Shown here one piece after another: positions 1 to 8,195 of a stretch of DNA of 64,000 bases. Source of the stretch: Pandoraea terrigena (GTDB lineage Bacteria > Pseudomonadota > Gammaproteobacteria > Burkholderiales > Burkholderiaceae); NCBI RefSeq assembly GCF_902459705.1, contig NZ_CABPRU010000004.1, forward strand, positions 1-64,000, read 5' to 3'. The notes below the pieces were generated by a model, which worked only from the letters and a program-made list of their open reading frames with translations, ran no database searches and was not told the DNA's origin. Position 1 is the stretch's first letter, and each line of letters opens with the position of its first letter. A program made the position numbers and the translations under genes.

Positions 1-111
1 ATACCGAAGAGCAAGGATTTTCGAAGCATGACCACCCACCCGGCCACGGCCGAAGCACTGAAAGAGATTCTGCGGGTTACCGCGAGAGATTGGGAGTTGA
101 GGGATGGATGA
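1..111 (+). CDS. C-terminal end of an unknown protein (partial)
   Basis: The frame is open from the first base and stops at TGA 109-111. An internal ATG at 28 could be the real start of a 27-residue peptide, but the frame continues upstream, so the gene is probably cut by the window edge. The visible C-terminus is polar and has no recognisable motif. Its last codons overlap the start of the next gene at 104, which suggests translational coupling within the integrated element. Confidence 0.4.
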   Translation: MPKSKDFRSMTTHPATAEALKEILRVTARDWELRDG

Positions 112-226
112 AGCCGGCGACGATTGGAACGAGCAAGAAGCCGAGTATGACGACGAACATAGTACCTGCCCGCACGGGATCACACCGAAATGGGACTGTG
201 ATTGGTGCGAGCGGCCGGAAGAGTGA
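104..226 (+). CDS. Small acidic Cys-containing protein
   Basis: This 40-residue ORF starts at ATG 104 inside the end of the preceding frame and stops at 226. The first half is very acidic. The second half has a C-P-H-G segment followed nine residues later by C-D-W-C, a spacing that could bind one zinc ion. The overlapping arrangement and the close DUF4224 and integrase genes fit the small proteins often found just before integrases in prophages of this group. No function can be assigned. Confidence 0.5.
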   Translation: MDEAGDDWNEQEAEYDDEHSTCPHGITPKWDCDWCERPEE

Positions 227-240
227 ACTGGGGGAGTAAC

Positions 241-462
241 ATGGAATCGTTGACCCTTACCGAAAGCGAGATTGTCGAGGCAACCGGGTACAAGCAGCCC
301 GCCAAGCAACTCTCCGCATTGAAACGCGCTGGAATCACAGCCGACCGACGGCCTGATGGCAGCGTGCGCGTCTGGCGCCACCACATCACTGGCATCAGCA
401 TGCCCAAAGCATCACCCCAGCGCCACGAGCCAAAACTGAAATCTGACCGGAAGGCTGCCTGA
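241..462 (+). CDS. DUF4224 domain protein
   Basis: A 73-residue protein. The ATG at 241 is preferred over an upstream in-frame GTG at 202 because GGGGGAG lies directly before it. The N-terminal half carries the pattern I associate with DUF4224 (LTESEIVEATGYKQPAKQ, then a helix and a short basic beta hairpin). DUF4224 proteins are small phage and island proteins commonly encoded immediately upstream of tyrosine integrases, probably DNA-binding and possibly excisionase-like; that role is inference. Only 2 bases separate it from the integrase start, so the two are almost certainly co-translated. Confidence 0.75.
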   Translation: MESLTLTESEIVEATGYKQPAKQLSALKRAGITADRRPDGSVRVWRHHITGISMPKASPQRHEPKLKSDRKAA

Positions 463-464
463 CC

Positions 465-1568
465 ATGATCGGACGACGCAAGAACGCCTCTCCCTTGCCT
501 GCACGCGTGTACGAAAAGCACGGCTCATGGTGGTTCGTTGACACTCGCCGCAAATGGTTCAAGCTTTGCCGTGTCACCGACGGCCTGACGACGCTCTATG
601 CCGAACTCGCGAAGTTCACACGCGAGTCCGACGACAAGGAGTTGGATACGATGCCGTCGCTGATCGACGACTGGCTGCTCAAGAAGCTCGGCAAATACGC
701 TCTGTCGACGCGGGAAGACTATCGTCGGATGGCAACGTTCATACGCAGCGAATTCGACGGTGAGTGGCTGGTGACTGACGTCAAGCCGACACATATCGCG
801 CGCTTCCTCGACAAGCACTTCGAGGCAAAGCCGAACACCAGCAACAAATATCGCGCCCTCTTCTCCCTCCTGTTCGCCCACGCTGTGCGCAAAGGGCTCC
901 GCGACAGCAACCCTGCGAGTGAGGTTCAGGGCGCCATCGAGCGCAAGCGCGACCGATATATCAGCGACGCCGAGTTCTACGCCATCCGCGCGGCAGCCAT
1001 GACCGGCCGAGACGGCCGAGTCACCGAGTCGGGAAACACGATCGTCTGCCTGATCGACCTGGCCTACCAGACTGCACAGCGGATCAGCGACCTACTGGCG
1101 TTGAACTGGCAGGATGTCAGTGACGAAGGCATTTTCTTCAAGCCCGCCAAGACGGTAAATTCAAGTGGCGTGCGTATGCTGATCGAGATGACGCCGGATC
1201 TACGCGCTACGATCGACAGCGCAAAAGGCGGCAAGGTAAAGGCGATCGGCCCCGTAATCTGTACGCAAACCGGGAACCGTTTCGCCTATAGCGGTGCTCA
1301 GTCGGCATGGAAGCGTGCGTGCCAACGTGCGCGGGAGAAATACGAGGAAGCGTGCAACAAGTCCGGCGTGGAACCTGACGCACAATTTTTGCGTGACCTG
1401 CACTTCCATGACCTGCGTGCTAAGGCTCTGACCGACATGAAGCGGCTCGAAGGCGCGGACGCCGCCCAGGCACTCGGCGGACACACGACCGCCGAAATGA
1501 CCGCCCATTACACAAAGTCGCGGGCCGTCGAACGAGTGTCGCCGGTCCCTCTCAAGCGAGCTAGTTGA
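465..1568 (+). CDS. Tyrosine-type integrase
   Basis: A 367-residue site-specific recombinase expected to insert and, with a helper, excise the element at the tRNA-Pro site just downstream. The N-terminal part (about residues 1-60) is a basic arm-binding region, residues about 65-150 look like the SAM-like core-binding domain, and the rest is the catalytic domain. Visible catalytic residues are R206 (TAQRISDL), H315-x-x-R318 (HDLR), H340 (LGGH) and the nucleophile Y349 (TAHY). All key positions are intact, so the enzyme should be active. It runs toward the attachment site, as usual for tRNA-targeting integrases. Confidence 0.92.
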   Translation: MIGRRKNASPLPARVYEKHGSWWFVDTRRKWFKLCRVTDGLTTLYAELAKFTRESDDKELDTMPSLIDDWLLKKLGKYALSTREDYRRMATFIRSEFDGEWLVTDVKPTHIARFLDKHFEAKPNTSNKYRALFSLLFAHAVRKGLRDSNPASEVQGAIERKRDRYISDAEFYAIRAAAMTGRDGRVTESGNTIVCLIDLAYQTAQRISDLLALNWQDVSDEGIFFKPAKTVNSSGVRMLIEMTPDLRATIDSAKGGKVKAIGPVICTQTGNRFAYSGAQSAWKRACQRAREKYEEACNKSGVEPDAQFLRDLHFHDLRAKALTDMKRLEGADAAQALGGHTTAEMTAHYTKSRAVERVSPVPLKRAS

Positions 1569-1579
1569 GGCATTTTTAC

Positions 1580-1653
1580 TGTCTAACTTGGCATTTTGAT
1601 GCGGCTCAAACCCGCATAAATGCGTGCTTATATTTTAATCAGCAAGTTAGACA
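1580..1653. repeat. 11-bp perfect inverted repeat next to att site
   Basis: TGTCTAACTTG at 1580-1590 is exactly repeated in inverted orientation as CAAGTTAGACA at 1643-1653. Between them sits a smaller hairpin (ATGCGG 1599-1604, CCGCAT 1612-1617). The position between the integrase stop and the tRNA fragment fits integrase arm-type sites, an excisionase site, or a terminator for the integrase mRNA. There is no clear T-run after either arm, so arm sites seem more likely; this is inference. Confidence 0.5.
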
Positions 1654-1695
1654 AAACACCATAAGCCATTGATCTTAAAAGAATAGCTTTCTATA

Positions 1696-1739
<44 letters not shown>

Positions 1740-1745
1740 GAATTA

Positions 1746-1779
1746 AACCCGCACAGTCATTGGCTGTGCGGGTTTTTTC
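1746..1779 (+). terminator. Intrinsic terminator of the host tRNA-Pro
   Basis: An 11-bp perfect stem (1746-1756 with 1764-1774, loop of 7) followed by a run of T residues. It sits 6 bases after the CCA of the tRNA-Pro fragment, so it is the original chromosomal tRNA terminator left on the distal side of the insertion. Confidence 0.85.
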
Positions 1780-1963
1780 GTTTTGGCCGGATGATGGCGT
1801 GGCGCGCGCGGACGGTCGACCACGTCCGATATCTGACGTGCTCCGTAGGAGTCCTACACAGAGAAGAATTTTCGAGGGGTTCGACCGCGCATATCCGTCA
1901 GCGCCCACCGCAGCCGGACCGTTCCGGCCGCAGGGTCTTCAGGGCGTGCCCCTCATCAGGCGG

Positions 1964-2440
1964 TCAGGCCGACAGGCGTTCGAGCAGTGTCCGGGGACGC
2001 GATGCGCGACCCGCCGCCGCCTGGGCGGCTTCATGCCAGCGTGCCGTGGGTACGTCCAACGGCGAGAGCAGGCTGTCGAACCCGCACGCCCACAACATCG
2101 CCAGTTGATCCGGCAGCAACGGACCCGCCGCGCGAATCGCCCCTTCGAAATGCCACTTGTCCCGCAAGAGCTTCGCCAGCGTAAAACCCCGCCCGTCGCG
2201 GGTCTTCGGGAATTCGATCACGATGAGATCGAGTTGCGGCAACAGCGGCGCAATATGTGACGCATCGTCATGCCCCTGCACCCGCAGACCCGCCGGCGCC
2301 ACGCCCTGCGCATTGGCCGCCAGCCAGGCCTCGAGCGGCAATACGTCCTTGCTGCGCGGTTGCGCAGGCGTGGCCGAATCGTCGGTACCGAGATACGTCC
2401 AGACGTCCGCCACAGGCAGTCCGTTTCGATCAATCAACAT
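1964..2440 (-). CDS. DUF934 sulfite-reduction accessory protein
   Basis: A 158-residue protein matching the DUF934 family (COG3749), which is nearly always encoded next to siroheme sulfite or nitrite reductases and assimilatory sulfate reduction genes. Its biochemical role is not known; an involvement in sulfite reduction is inferred from context. The conserved middle (LPQLDLIVIEFPKTRDGRGF) and the downstream L-R-D-K-x-x-F-x-G-x-I-R segment are present. Its start overlaps the end of the upstream reductase gene by 11 bases, so it is probably translationally coupled to it. Confidence 0.85.
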   Translation of the reverse strand: MLIDRNGLPVADVWTYLGTDDSATPAQPRSKDVLPLEAWLAANAQGVAPAGLRVQGHDDASHIAPLLPQLDLIVIEFPKTRDGRGFTLAKLLRDKWHFEGAIRAAGPLLPDQLAMLWACGFDSLLSPLDVPTARWHEAAQAAAGRASRPRTLLERLSA

Positions 2441-4436
2441 TCAAAGCTCCCTTGAATTCTTCTGCCCCAACGCGTCCGAGCGTATCGATAAAGCGCTCGC
2501 CCTCGTTTCGCAGCGAGAGATAACGTCCGAGAATGTTCTCGATCACTTGCGGCACGGCCTCATAGGTCACCCCCGGGCCGAGAATCTTGCCAACGGCCGC
2601 GTTTTCGTCGGCTGAGCCGCCCAGCGTGATCTGATAGTTTTCCTTGCCCGCCTTGTCGACACCCAGAATGCCGATATGCGCGACGTGGTGATGCGCGCAA
2701 GCGTTGATGCAACCGGACACGTTCAGCGTCACCGGCCCGATCTCGCGTTGCTGTTCTTCCGTGAACCGCAGCGCAATGCGTTGCGCCACCGGCACCGAAC
2801 GTGCATTCGCGAGCGCGCAATAATCCAGGCCCGGGCAAGCGATCGCATCCGAAATCAGGCCGATGTTGGCCGTCGCCAGACCCGCCGCCTTCAGGCGCGA
2901 CCAGAGCGCATGCAGTTCGTCGCGCTTGACGTGCGGCAGCACCAGGTTCTGTTCGTGCGTGACACGCAGTTCGTTGAACGAATATTGCTCCGCCAGATCG
3001 GCCAGCAGCAGCATCTCCTGCGCGCTGGCGTCACCCGGAATGCCACCGGCCGGCTTGAGCGAGACGACCGCACTGATATAGCCGGGCACCTTGTGCGCGT
3101 GCGTGCAGGTATCAACCCAGCGGCGGAAATCGACATCGCTCGCGTAGGACTGCGCGAACGCCGTGGATTCGCCCGGCAGCGTCTCGAACTCGGGCACGAT
3201 GAAACGCTCGCGAATCCCCTCGACGACGGCATCGCCCAGCGGACGATGTGTGAGCGCAATGCGCGCGAACTCTTCCTCGATCATCTCGATGAACTTCGCG
3301 GGCTGCATCTCCTTGATGAGGATCTTGATGCGCGCCTTATAGATGTTGTCACGTCGACCCAGCGCGTTGTACACGCGCAGAATCGCCTCGACGAAGCGCA
3401 GCAGATCCGCTTCGGGCAGCCACTCGCGCACCAGCGTGCCGACGATCGGCGTGCGTCCCAGGCCACCGCCTGCGTAAATCTGGAACCCCACTTCGCCGCG
3501 CTCGTTGATGCGCGCCAGAATGCCGATGTCGTGAAAGCGCACGGCGGCACGGTCCGTCTGCCCCCCCGTGATCGCGATCTTGAACTTGCGCGGCAGGTAG
3601 GTGAATTCGGGATGGTCGGTCGACCATTGACGCAGGATCTCCGCATACACGCGCGGATCGATGACTTCATCCTTCGCGGCGCCCGCGAACTGGTCGGTCG
3701 TGACGTTACGAATGCAGTTGCCGCTCGTCTGGATGGCATGCAGGTCCACGTCGGCCAGCGCCGACAGGATCTCGGGCGAGTCCGACAGCGTCGGCCAGTT
3801 GAACTGAAGATTCTGGCGCGTGGTGAAGTGGCCGTAGCCCTTGTCGTAGCGGGTCGCCACGTAGGCGAGCTGGCGCATCTGGATCGCGCTCAACGTCCCG
3901 TACGGAATGGCAACGCGCAACATGTAGCCGTGCAGTTGCAGGTACAGACCGTTCATCAGGCGATAGACCTTGAAGTCGTCTTCGCTGAGTTCGCCGGACA
4001 GACGGCGCGCCACTTTCTGACCGAACTCGTTGGCGCGATCCTTGAGGAACTCGCGCTCCGACGGGTCATACCGATAAATGCCCGCATGCTCCGGGGCTAC
4101 GGTCAATGCCGGCACATGCGCCAGCGCCCACGGTTCGCCGCCCGGCTCGGCCTGCTTGCCCAGGTCTTCGCGCACCGACGGCCCGCGCGAGCGCAGTTGC
4201 TCGCGAAAATCTTCCGGGACCGGTCCGGCGTCGCTCATTTGCGCCGGGCGCGGCATGGGATCGACGATCAGATTGGCCGCGAGTGCGCTGCGCGCGGCCG
4301 CTTGCGCCGGCTCGAGTTCCTGCGCGTCGAACACATGCGCCTGCGTCAGGTCGTCCACCCAGTTGTGTTGCTTGTCCAGCCAAACGACCAGTCCGTCTTG
4401 CAGCCGGTTTGCCGAAATCAGATTGCCTGCATTCAT
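2430..4436 (-). CDS. cysI: Assimilatory sulfite reductase hemoprotein with N-terminal DUF2849
   Basis: A 668-residue siroheme and [4Fe-4S] protein that should reduce sulfite to sulfide for cysteine synthesis. About the first 95 residues resemble DUF2849 (ISANRLQDGLVVWLD), a small domain that in many proteobacteria is a separate gene beside cysI; here it is fused. Two nitrite/sulfite reductase repeats follow. The cluster ligands are visible near the C-terminus as C-P-G-L-D-Y-C (about 534 and 540) and SGCINAC (about 575 and 579). No flavoprotein cysJ lies nearby, so electrons probably come from another reductase or ferredoxin. Being ferredoxin-type rather than NADPH-type is inference. Confidence 0.88.
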   Translation of the reverse strand: MNAGNLISANRLQDGLVVWLDKQHNWVDDLTQAHVFDAQELEPAQAAARSALAANLIVDPMPRPAQMSDAGPVPEDFREQLRSRGPSVREDLGKQAEPGGEPWALAHVPALTVAPEHAGIYRYDPSEREFLKDRANEFGQKVARRLSGELSEDDFKVYRLMNGLYLQLHGYMLRVAIPYGTLSAIQMRQLAYVATRYDKGYGHFTTRQNLQFNWPTLSDSPEILSALADVDLHAIQTSGNCIRNVTTDQFAGAAKDEVIDPRVYAEILRQWSTDHPEFTYLPRKFKIAITGGQTDRAAVRFHDIGILARINERGEVGFQIYAGGGLGRTPIVGTLVREWLPEADLLRFVEAILRVYNALGRRDNIYKARIKILIKEMQPAKFIEMIEEEFARIALTHRPLGDAVVEGIRERFIVPEFETLPGESTAFAQSYASDVDFRRWVDTCTHAHKVPGYISAVVSLKPAGGIPGDASAQEMLLLADLAEQYSFNELRVTHEQNLVLPHVKRDELHALWSRLKAAGLATANIGLISDAIACPGLDYCALANARSVPVAQRIALRFTEEQQREIGPVTLNVSGCINACAHHHVAHIGILGVDKAGKENYQITLGGSADENAAVGKILGPGVTYEAVPQVIENILGRYLSLRNEGERFIDTLGRVGAEEFKGALNVD

Positions 4437-4658
4437 TCAACGCTCTCAATGCTTGTCATCATTTTGGTCGCAACTCGCGATTCGACCCGCAGGCTATCAA
4501 GACGCGCGCGAAGATACGACCATTTAGTAGTTATGTAGGCATTACGGGATGTTGTTTGGACCCGACGGCCCCGCCAAGCCTGATGGGTCGTGGGGAAGCC
4601 GTCGCCCCGCTCGCGGATCCGGGGGCACGGAACGCTTTCGAGATAGCGCTCAAATTCA

Positions 4659-4674
4659 CTGTATTTTTATACAG
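4659..4674 (+). promoter_or_regulatory. LexA (SOS) box
   Basis: CTGTATTTTTATACAG is a CTG-N10-CAG palindrome. Including flanks it agrees with the E. coli LexA consensus at 17 of 20 positions. It lies 47 bases before ATG 4722, in the only strongly AT-rich part of this intergenic region, where LexA would block the promoter of the small downstream gene. Regulation is inferred from sequence. Confidence 0.75.
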
Positions 4675-4721
4675 TACTCGTGCTACAGTCCCGATCACGC
4701 AACTTCATCGTGAGTGACACC

Positions 4722-4967
4722 ATGAGCGACGCCAAATCCATCAAGTTCATCGTCGTGCCCTATCGCAAGAACAAGAACGGCGTCTTGCAGCCCGGCGAGC
4801 TGCGCCAGGCGAGCACCGAGTTCGGCGCGGTGCGCATCGCGCAATCGATGTCGTCCGGGTTTGCCGGCATCGCCGCCTACGAAGTGCTGGTCGACGAGGA
4901 GGACGGCACCATGGACGCGCCGCGCGTGCTTTTCCAGGAAGGCGCCATTCCCGCCTTGGCCGACTGA
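4722..4967 (+). CDS. Small conserved protein under a LexA box
   Basis: An 81-residue soluble protein of unknown function. ATG 4722 is used; in-frame GTG codons at 4680 and 4710 are alternatives but have weaker signals, and 4680 lies directly against the LexA box. The sequence begins with a beta-strand-like segment (SIKFIVVPYRKNKNG), continues with a basic and polar central part and ends acidic; there is no signal peptide, membrane segment or Cys. I do not recognise a family. The upstream LexA box suggests induction during DNA damage, so a role such as damage-response modulator or division control is possible but unproven. It converges with the YoaK-like gene. Confidence 0.7.
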   Translation: MSDAKSIKFIVVPYRKNKNGVLQPGELRQASTEFGAVRIAQSMSSGFAGIAAYEVLVDEEDGTMDAPRVLFQEGAIPALAD

Positions 4968-5002
4968 GCGCCGAATCGCCTGGCGGGACGGCCGCGCAGG
5001 CA

Positions 5003-5752
5003 TCAGCGGGGGCTTCGTGCGATGTCGTCCAGCAACGGCACGATGGCCAGCACGATGAGCACCCCCGCGAGCGGAACCGTTGCGACGAAGCCCAGGTGCT
5101 TGAAGCCCAATGCGCCCGCCAACCCGCCCAGGAAGAACATGCCCAGCAACGTGCTCAGCAATCGCAGCTTCTGACGGTCTCCCATCACGGGCGGCAGATC
5201 GCCCGCCACGCCGGGCCGATTCCAGTAGCCCAACTTGCCCAGCTCGATACCGATGTCCGTCACCAGTCCGGTGACGTGCGTCGTGCGAATCTCGGCGCGG
5301 GAGATCTTCGTGATGATGGCGTTCTGCAGCCCCATCACATAGCACAGCAAGCCGACGGTGCCCGGCACATACAACATTCGTCGACCTTCGAGATTGGCCC
5401 CCATCACGCCAAACGCCAGCAGCAGCAGGGCTTCGAGCATCAGCGGTGCGGCGTATTCGCTATGGGTGCGATGGCGCCGCCCCCAATTGATGAGGACGGC
5501 CGAAGTCGCGGCGCCGAGCAGGAACGCCAGCAAGGCGCTGAACCCGGCCAGCACGAGCATGAGTTGCCCGAGCGCCAGATTGTCGGAGAGCGAGGCGACA
5601 ATGCCGGACATGTGCGACGTGTACTGCCCGACGGCCAGAAAACCGCCGGCGTTGGCGCCCCCCGCCACGAAGGCGAGCGAGTAGCCCAGGCGCCGGTTCG
5701 CAGCATCCGTGCGCACCGGCTGGGTGAATCCACGTAGATATTTGATCGGCAT
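5003..5752 (-). CDS. YoaK/DUF1275 family membrane protein
   Basis: A 249-residue integral membrane protein with about six hydrophobic segments. The N-terminal region LGYSLAFVAGGANAGGFLAVGQYTSHMSG is the family hallmark, followed by a conserved T-H-V-T-G-L-V-T-D segment in the middle. DUF1275 proteins are widespread and their transport or signalling role is not established. The gene stands alone, convergent with the LexA-box gene and separated from the ABC operon terminator by about 95 bases. Confidence 0.85.
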   Translation of the reverse strand: MPIKYLRGFTQPVRTDAANRRLGYSLAFVAGGANAGGFLAVGQYTSHMSGIVASLSDNLALGQLMLVLAGFSALLAFLLGAATSAVLINWGRRHRTHSEYAAPLMLEALLLLAFGVMGANLEGRRMLYVPGTVGLLCYVMGLQNAIITKISRAEIRTTHVTGLVTDIGIELGKLGYWNRPGVAGDLPPVMGDRQKLRLLSTLLGMFFLGGLAGALGFKHLGFVATVPLAGVLIVLAIVPLLDDIARSPR

Positions 5753-5846
5753 GACGCATGAGTCTCAGGCTTCGCACATGCGCTATTCTAATGTGCGTTG
5801 ACGCTGCCCAGACGCCCAATGTAACCCACCCGGTACCCGAGAGCCG

Positions 5847-5878
5847 CAAAACGCCGGGGGCCCTGAGGCCCCCGGCGT
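5847..5878 (-). terminator. Intrinsic terminator of the ABC/dehydrogenase operon
   Basis: A 12-bp perfect stem (5851-5862 with 5867-5878, four-base loop CTGA), followed on the minus strand by TTT. It lies 55 bases beyond the stop of the binding-protein gene at 5933. Confidence 0.75.
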
Positions 5879-5932
5879 GTCTCGTCTTCCCCGCGCGTGA
5901 TGAATAGGCGCAAGGGGCATGCGATATCGAGA

Positions 5933-6979
5933 TTATTGCTCGATCTGACGATTCCAGCGCTGATCCCACTGCGCGCGACGCTGGTTGATGGCATCCCAAT
6001 CCACGGTCTTGATGTTCTTGACCAGCTCGTCAATCTTGCCCAGGCGCTTCTGCATCGACGGCGGCACGGTGGCATTCGGATTCGTCGGGATATACGCGCC
6101 CGCCGCGGCGGCAAGCGTCTGCCCCTTGGCCGAGAGCAGGAACTGCGCGAGCTTCTGCGCCATGGCGTTGTCCGGGCTGTTCTTCACGACACACAGGTCG
6201 ACCAGCAACTGCACGGCGCCTTCCTTGGGCGCCACATACGCCACCGGAATGCCCTTCTCTTGCAGCTCGCTCACGGCCGTCGGGGTCAGCGGGAAGATCG
6301 CCGCTTCGCCGGTCTGGATCATTTCCGAGAGCTTGGCCGAGTTCGGGATGTACTCGACGACGTTCGGCCCCACGGTGGTGGCCCACTTGCTGAAGCCCGG
6401 CTCGACGTTGGTCTCGCTACCGCCCCAGATGCGGTTCAGCGCCAGGAAGCCATGCAAACCGAACGTGCTGCTCGACGCCGACTGGAAGACAACCTTGCCC
6501 TTGTACTTCGGATCGGCGAAATCGCTCCACGACGTCGGCGGCGCCCAGCCCTTGTCCTTGAAGATCTTGGTGTTGTAGCCGATACCCGTCATGCCCAGTT
6601 GCACACCGGCGCTCATGTCGCCCTTCACGCGCGCGAACGGATACAACGCCTTGAGCGCGGGCGAATCGTCAAGCTTCTGGCACACCCCCATGCTGATCGC
6701 GCGGGCCATCACGCCATCGTCCAGGAACACCACGTGCAACTGCGGGCTGTTTCGATTCGCGAGCAGCTTGGCCAGCACGTCGGACGACGTCCCCGGCACC
6801 ACCACGACCTTCACATTGTTGGCCTTCTCGAATTCGGGGAAGACCTGGGTCGTGTAGGCCTTTTCCATCGAACCGCCATTCATGCCGATGTAGAGCGTTT
6901 TGGACTGCGACCAGGCCGCGCTGCTCGCGCCCATTGCCAGCGCCGCAGCGCACATGACGACCTTTCGGGATAGCTTCAT
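5933..6979 (-). CDS. ABC transporter periplasmic binding protein (PotD/SBP_bac_8 type)
   Basis: A 348-residue secreted solute-binding protein. ATG 6979 is chosen because AAGGAGAA lies 5-8 bases upstream and the protein then begins with a clean signal peptide (MKLSRKVVMCAAALAMGASS, cleavage after about residue 25). The mature protein begins with TLYIGMNGG and resembles binding proteins for spermidine, putrescine, opines and related amines. It is the last gene of a seven-gene minus-strand unit whose first three genes encode the cognate ATPase and permeases. The substrate cannot be read from sequence; the neighbouring amine dehydrogenase suggests an amino-acid-like or imino compound. Confidence 0.88.
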   Translation of the reverse strand: MKLSRKVVMCAAALAMGASSAAWSQSKTLYIGMNGGSMEKAYTTQVFPEFEKANNVKVVVVPGTSSDVLAKLLANRNSPQLHVVFLDDGVMARAISMGVCQKLDDSPALKALYPFARVKGDMSAGVQLGMTGIGYNTKIFKDKGWAPPTSWSDFADPKYKGKVVFQSASSSTFGLHGFLALNRIWGGSETNVEPGFSKWATTVGPNVVEYIPNSAKLSEMIQTGEAAIFPLTPTAVSELQEKGIPVAYVAPKEGAVQLLVDLCVVKNSPDNAMAQKLAQFLLSAKGQTLAAAAGAYIPTNPNATVPPSMQKRLGKIDELVKNIKTVDWDAINQRRAQWDQRWNRQIEQ

Positions 6980-7058
6980 CGTGGTTCTCCTTGTGTTTCC
7001 TGGGTGTGAGGAAGGTAGTGCTGTGACGAACTCGGGACGTACGGGAATCATTGGCCGA

Positions 7059-8195
7059 TCACGCCTCGGCGGTGGCGGGCGCGAACCGGTCGACGGCGAA
7101 TGCCTCGATCGGTGTCGCCGTCTCGCCGTGTGTGACCAGATCCGCCAGCACTTCGCCAACGCCGGGCGCCAGCAGGAAGCCGCCGCCCGAAAAGCCGAAG
7201 GCGTGCGCCAGACGCGGTGTCGTGCGGCTCATGCCGATGATCGGATTGCTGTCGGGCGTCTCGCCCTCCACGCCGCTCCAGGTGCGAATGAGCAACGCGT
7301 GGCGCAACGCCGGCAGCAACGCACAGGCCTCGCGCATGACGGCGCGCGTGGTATCGGCCGACGGCTGGGCGTACTCGCCGTCGCCGGTGCCGCGTCCGCC
7401 GCCGATCACGCAGTTGCCGCGCTCGACCTGCCGCGCATACACGCCGCCGCCATATACGCCCAGGTTATGGCCGATGAACTTCGGCAGCGGCTCGGTGACC
7501 CACATGTTCGGATAGATGGCATGCATCGGGACGCGCTCGCCGAACGTGCCCGCGATGTGATTCGCCCACGCGCCCGAGGTATTGAGCAGCCAGTCGGCGC
7601 TCACGTGCAACGGCTCGCCGTCAGCCGGCTGGGCCGTGAGCTGGAAGCGCACGCCATCGTGCGCCACCGAGCTGATCGGCGTGCGCTCGCGCACGTCAGC
7701 GCCCAGCGCGCGGGCGGCGCGCGCAAACGCGGGCGACACCAGACGGGGGTTCGCGTGACCGTCGCTCAGGCACAGCGAACCGCCGACGGCGCCGTCACCC
7801 AGCCACGGGAAGCGCTCGCGAAACGCCGCCCCGCGCAGCACGGTCGTCGCGAGTCCATAACGGCTGGCCATCGCCGACCAGACGTCGAGCGGTTCGAGAT
7901 CACTCTCGCGACGGGCGAGGCGCAGGTGTCCCGAGCGCACGAATTCGCCGTCGATCCCGATCAACTCGGGCAAGCGATCCCAGAGCTTGCGCGCGCGCAT
8001 GGCAAGTGGCAGTTGTTCTTCCGGGCGCCCCTGGCAGCGCACGCCACCGTAGTTCACGCCGCTGGCCTGCGCGCCGCAATAACGCCGCTCGAACAACGCC
8101 ACGCGCAAGCCACGTTCGGCCAGCGCGCGCGCCGCCGACGCGCCGACCAGCCCGCCGCCGGCAACGACGACGTCGTAGTGCAGGGTCTCACTCAT
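7059..8195 (-). CDS. FAD-dependent oxidoreductase (DAO family, HcnC/OoxB-like subunit)
   Basis: A 378-residue flavoprotein of the D-amino-acid oxidase fold. The start at ATG 8195 places the dinucleotide-binding motif (VVVAGGGLVGAS) at residues 9-20. The C-terminal part (PIIGMSRTTPRLAHAFGFSGGGF) is the usual FAD-contacting region. Its start overlaps the upstream subunit by 8 bases. With the two genes upstream it forms the heterotrimer pattern known from hydrogen cyanide synthase, octopine/nopaline oxidase and D-hydroxyproline dehydrogenase, in which this subunit oxidises the C-N bond. The exact substrate is unknown. Confidence 0.85.
   Translation of the reverse strand: MSETLHYDVVVAGGGLVGASAARALAERGLRVALFERRYCGAQASGVNYGGVRCQGRPEEQLPLAMRARKLWDRLPELIGIDGEFVRSGHLRLARRESDLEPLDVWSAMASRYGLATTVLRGAAFRERFPWLGDGAVGGSLCLSDGHANPRLVSPAFARAARALGADVRERTPISSVAHDGVRFQLTAQPADGEPLHVSADWLLNTSGAWANHIAGTFGERVPMHAIYPNMWVTEPLPKFIGHNLGVYGGGVYARQVERGNCVIGGGRGTGDGEYAQPSADTTRAVMREACALLPALRHALLIRTWSGVEGETPDSNPIIGMSRTTPRLAHAFGFSGGGFLLAPGVGEVLADLVTHGETATPIEAFAVDRFAPATAEA

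Noticed and set aside
2676-4538. A 620-codon open frame antisense to the sulfite reductase gene
   Set aside because: GC-rich codon bias leaves the opposite strand open; the translation is Arg and His-rich with no domain, and the sense protein is clearly conserved.
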